From an uncultured bacterium (GTDB lineage Bacteria > Cyanobacteriota > Vampirovibrionia > Gastranaerophilales > Gastranaerophilaceae), in assembly GCA_900550295.1 (NCBI GenBank), contig URRM01000099.1, forward strand, positions 1 through 5,287: DNA of 5,287 bases, written 5' to 3'. Positions within the stretch are counted from its first letter, which is position 1, and the number at the start of each line of letters is the position of its first letter. Of the stretch, positions 1-5,287 are shown piece after piece. The notes beneath the pieces were generated by a model. That model worked only from the letters and a program-made list of their open reading frames with translations, was not told where the DNA came from and did no database searches. Position numbers and translations under genes: made by a program.

Positions 1-15
1 GGTTGCTTTGCAACC
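1..15. repeat. Inverted repeat at the left edge, possible truncated terminator of the M29 gene
   Basis: GGTTGC-TTT-GCAACC is a perfect 6-bp stem with a 3-nt loop, 29 bp beyond the M29 stop codon. The flank at 16-25 (TCGCCTCTTT) could be the outer arm of a longer stem whose partner lies outside the window. Read on the minus strand, this would be a GC-rich hairpin right after the gene. The T-tract needed to call a terminator cannot be seen because the window ends. Confidence 0.4.
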
Positions 16-43
16 TCGCCTCTTTGGTATGCATAAATTTAAA

Positions 44-1828
44 CTATATTTGGAATTGGTTATCTTTGATAAGAGTAACTTTTGTTCCGTCTTCTTTAAC
101 CCCTTCAACAACTACGTTTGGACCACCAATCATAAAGTCTGTGTGGATGTTTGAGTCATTGATGTTGTTTTCGTTCATGTATTTTTGACGTTCTTTGTAA
201 TCTTTGATATCTTCTGCACCGTCAAGACAGTCGTCAAAACCTGCTCCAACTGCGATGTGGCAAGCTGCGTTTTCGTCTAATAACGTGTTATTGAAAACTC
301 TGCCTGTGTGGAAAATAGGAGAGTTTGCTACAAGTGCAACTTCACCTAACATATCGCCACCTTCTGCAGATTTGATGTGTTCTCGCCATAATTCTTGATT
401 TTTGTCAGCATAAACTTCAACAGCTTTACCGTTTTCAAATCTCATTCTGATACCTTCAACAAGGTTACCATTTAAGCAAAGTGGTAATGTTGTTGAAACC
501 CAACCGTTAGTTTTCGTTTTGTCAGGTGATGAGAAAACTTCCTCTGTTGGAGTGTTTGCCATATATTCAACACCGTCGTCAGTATTTTTTGCTGCAGCTC
601 TAAATCTTGATTTGTCATGCATTCCTACGTGTAAATCAGTTTTGCCGTCAGGTTGTTTTGTTTCTGGATCAATACTGTAGAAGTGAATTTCTTTGAAGTG
701 ATAATCATTCATTTTATCTGCAACTGACATTAATTTTTGAGCGTGTGCTTTAAGTCCGCCAACACGGTTAATGTTTTTAGCATCTTCTGCAGCCATTTCA
801 AGAGCTTTCATCGGATCAGAAACATCTGCATAAGTTTTCTTTACTGACATTGTTGTAGGAGCATAAATGATGTTCCATTGACTTTCAGGACCTGATTTTC
901 TGATAGGTTTTACAACTTCGTTAATTGCTTTTGATTGCATTACGATACGTTTTGGATCAACGTCTGACATGCCTTCAGGATCTTTACCTTCTAGGAATAA
1001 TCTTGCAGTTTTTCTGTCGACTCTCTCTTGCCATGTATCAGCAACATAAGATGGAACATCTTTTAGGGCATCTTCTGACGCATATTTTAATTTTGCTTTA
1101 CCAACCGGATCTCCGGGTTCTGTAAAGTTTACTTCGATAGGACCTGAACCGTTTTTGTATGCATATTCAACAAATTTTAAGACATTTTTTTCGTGTTGAC
1201 GTTCCGCAGAAATTGAGATTGGTTGACCTTTTTGAACATTTAATAGAGTGTGAAAAACTTCTTTTTCATTAAATGCATCTGACAATTTCTTTTCAATATG
1301 TTCTGGAATTTCGGCTTTTACAGTCTTTTTAACTTCTTCAGTTTCTTTTGCTGAAAGTTTAGAAAGTTTGTATGGATCGTTATTTGCATCAAATGTGATT
1401 GTTTTAGCGCCCTGTTTTTCGTAGTATTCAGCACGTTTTTGTTTGTATGCAAAATCCGGTTCTTTGCAATATTGTTTTTGTAGAGCATCGATTTCAGGTT
1501 GAGCAATTTCTACGTGAACATCTTTAGCTCCACGTTTGTAAGCTTCTTCTGCAAATACTTTCAAAAAAGGTACATGAGTTTTATCAGCTTTAACTACAAC
1601 TGATTGTCCTTTTTCTAATTTAATATCTTCATCTAAAATTTTATTTACTGCTGAAAGCATTTTAGTTTCAGGAGTTTGGTTTGTTTCTTTTGTTGCAGAT
1701 AGTTCGACTTTGTCTGTGTGTAAGCCTTTGTTATTTACCGCATTTTCATTACCCTTAACTTGTTGGGGGGTAACTTTGTTCATGATTGCTTTTGCTGTGT
1801 TCATAATTCCAACAGAATTCATTTGCAT
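44..1828 (-). CDS. M29-family (thermophilic aminopeptidase-like) metallopeptidase with duplicated N-terminal domain
   Basis: Family M29 enzymes (AmpS/AmpT type) are cytosolic, two-metal, dimeric aminopeptidases that remove N-terminal residues from peptides. The C-terminal part (about residues 318-594) carries the family signatures: PTEEVF (Glu429/Glu430), GEVAL (Glu496), the segment NTLLDENAACH ending in His524, and HTDFMIGG with His562 and Asp564. These match the conserved Glu, Glu, His, His, Asp metal ligands. The conserved active-site Tyr seven residues after the first His is Phe531 here. The protein is 594 aa against about 410 for the family. Residues 1-57 are polar and probably disordered, and the N-terminal domain occurs twice (about 58-172 and 182-310). 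No signal peptide is seen. The ATG at 1828 is chosen because GAGGT lies 9 nt upstream. The stop is TAG. It is transcribed alone, divergently from the TolC-like gene. Family assignment is firm; activity is uncertain because of the Phe. Confidence 0.9.
   Translation of the reverse strand: MQMNSVGIMNTAKAIMNKVTPQQVKGNENAVNNKGLHTDKVELSATKETNQTPETKMLSAVNKILDEDIKLEKGQSVVVKADKTHVPFLKVFAEEAYKRGAKDVHVEIAQPEIDALQKQYCKEPDFAYKQKRAEYYEKQGAKTITFDANNDPYKLSKLSAKETEEVKKTVKAEIPEHIEKKLSDAFNEKEVFHTLLNVQKGQPISISAERQHEKNVLKFVEYAYKNGSGPIEVNFTEPGDPVGKAKLKYASEDALKDVPSYVADTWQERVDRKTARLFLEGKDPEGMSDVDPKRIVMQSKAINEVVKPIRKSGPESQWNIIYAPTTMSVKKTYADVSDPMKALEMAAEDAKNINRVGGLKAHAQKLMSVADKMNDYHFKEIHFYSIDPETKQPDGKTDLHVGMHDKSRFRAAAKNTDDGVEYMANTPTEEVFSSPDKTKTNGWVSTTLPLCLNGNLVEGIRMRFENGKAVEVYADKNQELWREHIKSAEGGDMLGEVALVANSPIFHTGRVFNNTLLDENAACHIAVGAGFDDCLDGAEDIKDYKERQKYMNENNINDSNIHTDFMIGGPNVVVEGVKEDGTKVTLIKDNQFQI
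899..1285 (-). repeat. Second copy of M29 N-terminal domain
   Basis: Codes for about residues 182-310. It contains NVQKGQ (197-202), AYKNG (223-227), the Glu/Asp-rich helix near 251-263 and GKDPEGMSDVDPKRI (281-295). These are the hallmarks of an ordinary M29 N-terminal domain, here in its normal place before the catalytic half. It lies about 127 residues downstream of the equivalent positions in copy one, with about five extra residues in its second half. Confidence 0.75.
1313..1657 (-). repeat. First copy of M29 N-terminal domain (protein-level duplication)
   Basis: Codes for about residues 58-172 of the peptidase. It holds LEKGQ (71-75), EEAYKRGAKDV (94-104) and a later QGAKTITFDANNDP stretch (139-152), the same order of elements as the standard M29 N-terminal domain. 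It aligns without gaps to copy two over residues 71-100 against 198-227, with 11 of 30 identical by eye. This is the supernumerary copy, because copy two is the one joined directly to the catalytic domain. Confidence 0.7.
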
Positions 1829-1837
1829 TGTGTTTTT

Positions 1838-1842
1838 ACCTC
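1838..1842 (-). promoter_or_regulatory. Ribosome binding site of the M29 gene
   Basis: Reads GAGGT on the minus strand, 9 nt before the ATG at 1828. It favours that start over the in-frame ATG two codons later (1820-1822). Confidence 0.75.
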
Positions 1843-1966
1843 ATTTATATGCTAATAATACGTTGCTTGTTACAAAACTCCTCAATCTAAATAGTTGCCA
1901 TGTTTTTAGGGTGATTTTTACAATTGTTATAAATTTGTTACAAATTGGCTAAAGTGCTTGCATTGG

Positions 1967-1996
1967 TTGAATGTTTTAGATATCTTAGTATTTAAT
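1967..1996 (+). promoter_or_regulatory. Candidate sigma-70-type promoter for the TolC-fusion gene
   Basis: TTGAAT at 1967-1972 (4 of 6 to TTGACA) and TTTAAT at 1991-1996 (5 of 6 to TATAAT) are separated by 18 nt. Transcription would begin near 2003, giving a leader of about 60 nt. The -10 box sits inside the dyad at 1986-2000, so a protein bound there would block it. The region is AT-rich and chance matches are common. Confidence 0.35.
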
Positions 1997-2051
1997 ACTA
2001 GATGTAATTATTTCAATTACGAGTAGATTTTATTTTAACTACAAGATATGT

Positions 2052-2055
2052 GAGG
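2052..2055 (+). promoter_or_regulatory. Ribosome binding site of the TolC-fusion gene
   Basis: GAGG is 7 nt before the ATG at 2063, inside the purine run GAGGAAGGA. This fixes the start, which also gives a complete signal peptide. Confidence 0.8.
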
Positions 2056-2062
2056 AAGGATT

Positions 2063-4444
2063 ATGAAAAGAATTGTAAGTGCTATGCTTTGTGGCTTATT
2101 CATGCTTCAAATGCTTTGTATAGGCACTTTCGGACAAGCAGCTAACGCTCAACAAGTTGTTAGAATTGCTTTTGTTTTTGATGGTAAATCACCTGCAAAT
2201 GATTATTTCTTGAAAAACTTCAAGACTTCAATCCAAAAATCAATGGATAAAGGAACAGCAGTTCAATTCCCAACAAATTTGGTTTATGTTGCAGACTGGA
2301 CAGAAAAGGGTGTAAAAGCTAAATGTAATCAAGCTTTATCATCAAACGCAACAACAGTTGTAGCGCTAGGTTACTTATCTTCAAAATACATGTCAACTTT
2401 GAAGAACAAAAGAAAAATGGTTGTAACAATTGACCAATATGGCTTGAGAGATTTCGGCACAGGAATGTTCTCACCGGTTGCTCAATTTACTCAAAAATTG
2501 GAATTGTTCCACAGATTGACACATTTCAAAAAAGTTGCAGTTCTTATGAACGAAAATTACTATAAGACTAGAAAAGATTGGAATTCATACTTAACAAGCA
2601 AATTAAAAGACAAATCTATTAAATTAATGGTAGTTCCTGTTGGAAACAATGTTGATAACGTTATGGCTAAAATTCCTGCTGATGTAGATGCAGCGTTAAT
2701 TTTACCTCAATTTACATTAACAATGGAACAAGTTGGCGATATGTGCAACAAGTTAACTGATAGAAAAATCATGACTTTCTCTGTTTTAGGTGAAAGTGAT
2801 GTTAACGTTGGTTGTATGTTAGGTTCAGGTGCATTAGATATGGATAGAAAAATTTCTAATGCAATGTCTTTCAACATCAAAAGTGTTTTAGATGGTAAAA
2901 AAGTTCCAACAGAAAAAGTTATGTTTATGGAAGACGAAATTCTTTATGTAAACATGGATACTTGCGAAAAAATCGGTTATGAACCACACTTAAGATTATT
3001 AAACAGTGCTAAAGTTATTACACATAAAAAAGCTCCTGTTTATGACTTATCAACTATATTTAACAAGTTAGATGAACAAAACTTGGACATCGAACAAAAA
3101 TCTCACTTAGTTAAAGCTGCAAGAAAAGCTGCTTGGGCTGCAAGATTAAGATACTTACCATCTGCAACAATCAACTTAGGATGGCAAGCATATGACCATG
3201 ATTATGCACAATCAGCAGCATTATTAATTCCTGAAAAAACGGGTGTTTTCGGAATCAGTGTTGACCAAGTTATTTATTCACCGGCATTGGTTACAAACAT
3301 CTTGATTAAAAATAAGAAAATCAAATTTGAAAAAGCTGAATACAAAATTACTGAACAAAATATGGGTATAGACATTGCTAACCTTTATATTGACACATTA
3401 ATTTTGAGAAACCAAATTGGTGTTCAACAAGAATACGTAAAAGAAGCTCGTGAAAACTTGGCAATCGCAAGAGTTCGTGCAAAAATGGGATTCTGCGGTA
3501 ATGAAGAAGTAATGCGTTGGGCAAGCCAATTAAGCATTTCTGAACAAAGATTATTGGAAATGACAGCAGATTACAAAAACGTTAAAGTTGCTATCAGCAA
3601 ATTTTTAAACGAAAAACAAAATACAAACTTTGAGTTAAAAGAATTAAAAGCTAATGACCCTGCATTCTACACATCAGAATTAAATATTCTTGATTATGTA
3701 AGAACACCAAGAGCATTAGAACAATTTACTCAAATGCTTGTAGATGAAGCATACAACGCTGCTCCAGAATTGGTTAAATTGAGAACAGCAATCGCAATGA
3801 AGAAAAACGAACGTTCTATGTATGTTCAAAAATTCATCTTGCCGGATGCAAAAGTTTCTTACCAATATCAAACTTTAATGGGTAGAGAATATGGTAAAGA
3901 TTCAGCTATGTTAGGACCTCTTCCTATGTTAGGTTCTGTTCCTCTAAGTTATAATACTTTAAGAGCTGGTACTTCATACTCTAGATTTGGTATTTTTGCT
4001 CAATGGAAACCAATCGAAGGTGGTACAAAAATTGCTGAAATTCAACGTATCAATGAAGAAATTAAGCAATTAAACACTCAAGAAATGGCAGTAAAAACAA
4101 CTCTTGAAGAACATATCAGACAAGTTGTAAACAAAGCTCTATCTTGCTACTTTAGCATTGAAAAAGACTACAAAGCTATGTTTGCAGCTAAAGAAAACTA
4201 TGAAAAAGTAAAAGCTGACTATTTACAAAATAAAGTTCAAATCGCTCAAGTGCTTGATGCTCAAAAAACTTATTTTGACTCAAAAGTGGCAGCAGCTAAT
4301 GCACAAAATGACTTTTTCAAACAACTTGTTTGGGTACAAAGAGGTATCTGTTCTGTAAACTGGACAAAGGCTGATCCAAGCGCAAAAGATTGGATTAAGA
4401 AGGTTAAAACAGAATTGGTTGCATTACCTGACATTCAATTATAA
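2063..4444 (+). CDS. Secreted fusion of ABC substrate-binding-like domain and TolC-like outer-membrane channel
   Basis: Residues 1-29 form a type I signal peptide: MKR, a hydrophobic stretch, then ANA before Gln30. There is no lipobox. Residues about 33-320 resemble the ABC_sub_bind type periplasmic binding fold: beta-alpha units such as KKVAVLMNENY (156-166), DAALILPQF (209-217), then TFSVLGESDVNVGCMLGSG (238-256) and ILYVNMDTCEKIGY (293-306). Residues about 327-765 form a full TolC-like protein of two repeats (about 327-516 and 563-761). Each repeat has a helix ending in a Pro-containing turn to a beta strand (LRYLPSATINLGW; FILPDAKVSYQY), a second strand, then long polar helices. TolC-type proteins are trimeric outer-membrane exit ducts for RND, ABC or MFS pumps. 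A plain TolC has about 420-490 residues, so the N-terminal domain is an addition. No pump or adaptor gene lies nearby, and substrate and partner are unknown. The gene ends in TAATAA and has its own terminator. Confidence 0.85.
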   Translation: MKRIVSAMLCGLFMLQMLCIGTFGQAANAQQVVRIAFVFDGKSPANDYFLKNFKTSIQKSMDKGTAVQFPTNLVYVADWTEKGVKAKCNQALSSNATTVVALGYLSSKYMSTLKNKRKMVVTIDQYGLRDFGTGMFSPVAQFTQKLELFHRLTHFKKVAVLMNENYYKTRKDWNSYLTSKLKDKSIKLMVVPVGNNVDNVMAKIPADVDAALILPQFTLTMEQVGDMCNKLTDRKIMTFSVLGESDVNVGCMLGSGALDMDRKISNAMSFNIKSVLDGKKVPTEKVMFMEDEILYVNMDTCEKIGYEPHLRLLNSAKVITHKKAPVYDLSTIFNKLDEQNLDIEQKSHLVKAARKAAWAARLRYLPSATINLGWQAYDHDYAQSAALLIPEKTGVFGISVDQVIYSPALVTNILIKNKKIKFEKAEYKITEQNMGIDIANLYIDTLILRNQIGVQQEYVKEARENLAIARVRAKMGFCGNEEVMRWASQLSISEQRLLEMTADYKNVKVAISKFLNEKQNTNFELKELKANDPAFYTSELNILDYVRTPRALEQFTQMLVDEAYNAAPELVKLRTAIAMKKNERSMYVQKFILPDAKVSYQYQTLMGREYGKDSAMLGPLPMLGSVPLSYNTLRAGTSYSRFGIFAQWKPIEGGTKIAEIQRINEEIKQLNTQEMAVKTTLEEHIRQVVNKALSCYFSIEKDYKAMFAAKENYEKVKADYLQNKVQIAQVLDAQKTYFDSKVAAANAQNDFFKQLVWVQRGICSVNWTKADPSAKDWIKKVKTELVALPDIQL

Positions 4445-4471
4445 TAAGCATAGCAACTTAAATTATATATT

Positions 4472-4501
4472 ATAGGGTGAAAACTTTCACCCTATTTTTT
4501 T
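4472..4501 (+). terminator. Intrinsic terminator of the TolC-fusion gene
   Basis: ATAGGGTGAA and TTCACCCTAT form a perfect 10-bp stem around the loop AACT, followed by a run of seven T (4495-4501). It starts 27 nt after the stop codon. Confidence 0.9.
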
Positions 4502-4503
4502 GC

Positions 4504-4530
4504 AAAAAAAAGCGAACCTTAATGATTCGC
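4504..4530 (-). terminator. Intrinsic terminator of the acidic EF-hand gene
   Basis: Read on the minus strand: GCGAATC, loop ATTAA, GGTTCGC (7-bp stem with one U-G wobble), then eight T (4511-4504). It lies about 70 nt beyond the stop codon at 4600. Only GC separates its T-tract from that of the opposite-strand terminator. Confidence 0.8.
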
Positions 4531-4599
4531 CGCTAAATATGGATAGTAATAAGATTAATTTAAATAAGGGATATGTGTTAGGGATAAATTGTTTGTGTT

Positions 4600-5163
4600 T
4601 TATAACATTAAATCTATTGCTTCTTCAATGACGTTGCTTCCACCGTCTTGATTATATGCAGAATTTTGCATTTGATAGTATGCAAGCATTTCTTGAGTTG
4701 TTACAGTACCATCACTGTTCAAATCCATCGGATTGTTTGAATCGTCACTATCTTCATCGTTTTCGCTACCATCGCCGGCACCTCCGCCTCCTGACGGTTG
4801 AGCGTTAGCCACGCTTTCTGATGAAGAACCTGTATTTATATCACCATAGTCAGAAATTGAATCAATTGCATTTAAACTGTCTGTGTCTAAACCGTCAATC
4901 TCCATTCCTGCAGGAGGCCCAAATTGAGCATTTGATGTATCTCCAAGAGGAGAAGTTAAGCCGGCTTCTGCTGCTACATTCTTTTCGATATTGTCATTAA
5001 TATTGTCTATAATTTGACTAAAAATATCTTCTACAGATGAATTATCGCCATTTTCTTTGCTTTCTGTTGCCTTTTGGTATGCATCTAAGCTAGAAATATC
5101 ACTAATTAATTTCATCATCATAGAGTTATCACTATTTACTAGTGAACCTAAGCCATCGACCAT
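4600..5163 (-). CDS. Hypothetical very acidic protein with a single EF-hand
   Basis: I do not recognise the family. The 187-aa product has 36 Asp/Glu and only 4 Lys, with no Arg, His, Cys or Trp. Residues 12-65 could form short amphipathic helices. Residues 66-145 are low in complexity, with a Gly run (125-128) and an acidic Ser/Asp/Asn stretch (131-144). Residues 147-158 (DLNSDGTVTTQE) are a textbook EF-hand loop: Asp1, Asn3, Asp5, Gly6, Val8, Thr9, Glu12, followed by a helix (MLAYYQMQN). The loop should bind calcium, though a lone EF-hand often needs a partner. The tail is VIEEAIDLML. No signal peptide or membrane segment is seen. The start at 5163 has GAGAGGA upstream, with AGGA 10 nt from the ATG. 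The gene converges on the TolC-fusion gene. It could be a cytosolic calcium-binding protein or one exported without a signal peptide; neither is shown. Confidence 0.75.
   Translation of the reverse strand: MVDGLGSLVNSDNSMMMKLISDISSLDAYQKATESKENGDNSSVEDIFSQIIDNINDNIEKNVAAEAGLTSPLGDTSNAQFGPPAGMEIDGLDTDSLNAIDSISDYGDINTGSSSESVANAQPSGGGGAGDGSENDEDSDDSNNPMDLNSDGTVTTQEMLAYYQMQNSAYNQDGGSNVIEEAIDLML
4690..4725 (-). other. EF-hand calcium-binding loop coding segment
   Basis: Encodes the 12-residue loop Asp147-Glu158 with acceptable side chains at all the usual calcium-coordinating positions (1, 3, 5, 9, 12), Gly at 6 and a hydrophobic residue at 8. A dockerin-type loop is similar, but only one copy is present and no cohesin or cellulosome context is visible. 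Confidence 0.8.
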
Positions 5164-5234
5164 TATAAAATTTTCCTCTCAAAGTCATTTATATTCGGGG
5201 TAAACTTATCTCGTTTACACTGATATTCTTTCAT
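5163..5234 (-). CDS. Possible 23-aa leader ORF ahead of the acidic EF-hand gene
   Basis: An ATG at 5234 opens a frame of 23 codons (begins MKEYQCKRDK, basic) that ends in TAA sharing its last base with the ATG of the 187-aa gene (TAATG). Such an overlap is typical of translational coupling. Against it, no Shine-Dalgarno sequence lies at the right distance before its ATG, and 23 codons can be open by chance in this frame. It matches no leader peptide I know. Confidence 0.15.
   Translation of the reverse strand: MKEYQCKRDKFTPNINDFERKIL
5174..5180 (-). promoter_or_regulatory. Ribosome binding site of the acidic EF-hand gene
   Basis: Reads GAGAGGA on the minus strand. Its AGGA ends 10 nt before the ATG at 5163, slightly far but good enough to support this start. 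Confidence 0.65.
5200..5218. repeat. Dyad upstream of the acidic EF-hand gene, possible operator
   Basis: GTAAAC-N7-GTTTAC is a perfect 6-bp inverted repeat centred about 46 bp before the start codon. Its size and symmetry suit a dimeric DNA-binding protein, but a promoter could not be placed with confidence. Nothing else convincing is seen between 5235 and 5287. Confidence 0.35.
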
Positions 5235-5287
5235 CTTTTTGTTTAAATCGCAATCCTTTACATGGTTTAGATTTTAATAAAAAGCAT

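Larger units (their letters stand above)
1829..2062. other. Divergent intergenic region between the M29 and TolC-fusion genes
   Basis: This stretch holds both start regions. Visible elements are three TTGTTAYAA copies (1867-1875, 1924-1932, 1935-1943), a dyad AATTTG-TTA-CAAATT (1932-1946), a dyad TAGTAT-TTA-ATACTA (1986-2000) and a dyad GTAATT-N5-AATTAC (2004-2020). No convincing small gene or RNA is seen. A weak leftward promoter could be TTGAGG (1885-1880) with TATTAT (1860-1855), but the 19-nt spacer is long. Which regulators act here cannot be told from the sequence. Confidence 0.6.

Noticed and set aside
3..1506. Short frames inside the M29 gene: 3-188, 204-398 and 925-1125 on plus, 1318-1506 on minus
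   Set aside because: All lie within a long gene with clear family motifs, lack ribosome sites and show composition expected of the wrong frame.
1313..1657. The duplicated peptidase domain as an assembly artefact
   Set aside because: The two copies differ greatly (about one third identical over the best stretch), so they cannot come from misassembly of recent identical sequence.
1710..1952. 80-codon plus-strand frame running from the start of the M29 gene into the intergenic region
   Set aside because: Most of it is the antisense of the peptidase's N-terminal coding region, it has no ribosome site, and its intergenic part is AT-rich with repeats. A shadow frame.
1829..2062. CRISPR, riboswitch or small RNA in the intergenic region
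   Set aside because: The repeats are about 9 bp and irregularly spaced, there is no GC-rich folded element, and no intrinsic terminator follows a candidate start.
2063..2149. Lipoprotein signal on the TolC-fusion protein (Cys10 or Cys19)
   Set aside because: Neither Cys is preceded by a lipobox (AML and QML instead of the L-[ASTVI]-[GAS] pattern), whereas ANA before Gln30 fits signal peptidase I.
4690..4725. Dockerin domain
   Set aside because: A type I dockerin needs two such loops with linked helices. Only one is present and there is no enzyme module or cohesin context.

Overview
The window is AT-rich and holds three protein genes with strong ribosome-binding sites. The TolC-type outer-membrane channel points to a two-membrane (Gram-negative-type) bacterium. 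The low GC, the enlarged M29 peptidase and the small Asn/Asp-rich proteins would fit a gut cyanobacterial relative (Vampirovibrionia/Melainabacteria, e.g. Gastranaerophilales). That placement is an impression from composition and has not been tested. There are no RNA genes, insertion sequences or CRISPR arrays.

Layout: (1) 44-1828, minus strand, an M29-family metallo-aminopeptidase-like protein of 594 aa. Ordinary M29 enzymes have about 410 aa. The extra length is a disordered-looking leader plus a second copy of the N-terminal domain, and the usual active-site Tyr is Phe. (2) 1829-2062, a 234-bp divergent intergenic region with several short dyads, three TTGTTAYAA elements and a candidate promoter for the rightward gene. 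(3) 2063-4444, plus strand, a secreted 793-aa fusion of an ABC-type substrate-binding-like domain to a complete TolC-like outer-membrane channel. (4) 4445-4599, a convergent intergenic region with two intrinsic terminators back to back, one per strand. (5) 4600-5163, minus strand, a very acidic 187-aa protein with one canonical EF-hand loop and no Arg, Cys, His or Trp. (6) 5164-5287, its upstream region, with a dyad and a possible 23-codon leader ORF that overlaps the gene start by one base.

The genes do not form an operon: the first two diverge, the second and third converge, and each appears to be transcribed alone. A functional link is therefore not shown. The items most worth following up are the duplicated N-terminal domain and Tyr-to-Phe change in the peptidase, the binding-protein/TolC fusion, and the acidic single-EF-hand protein. 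I see no clear multi-gene novel system here.
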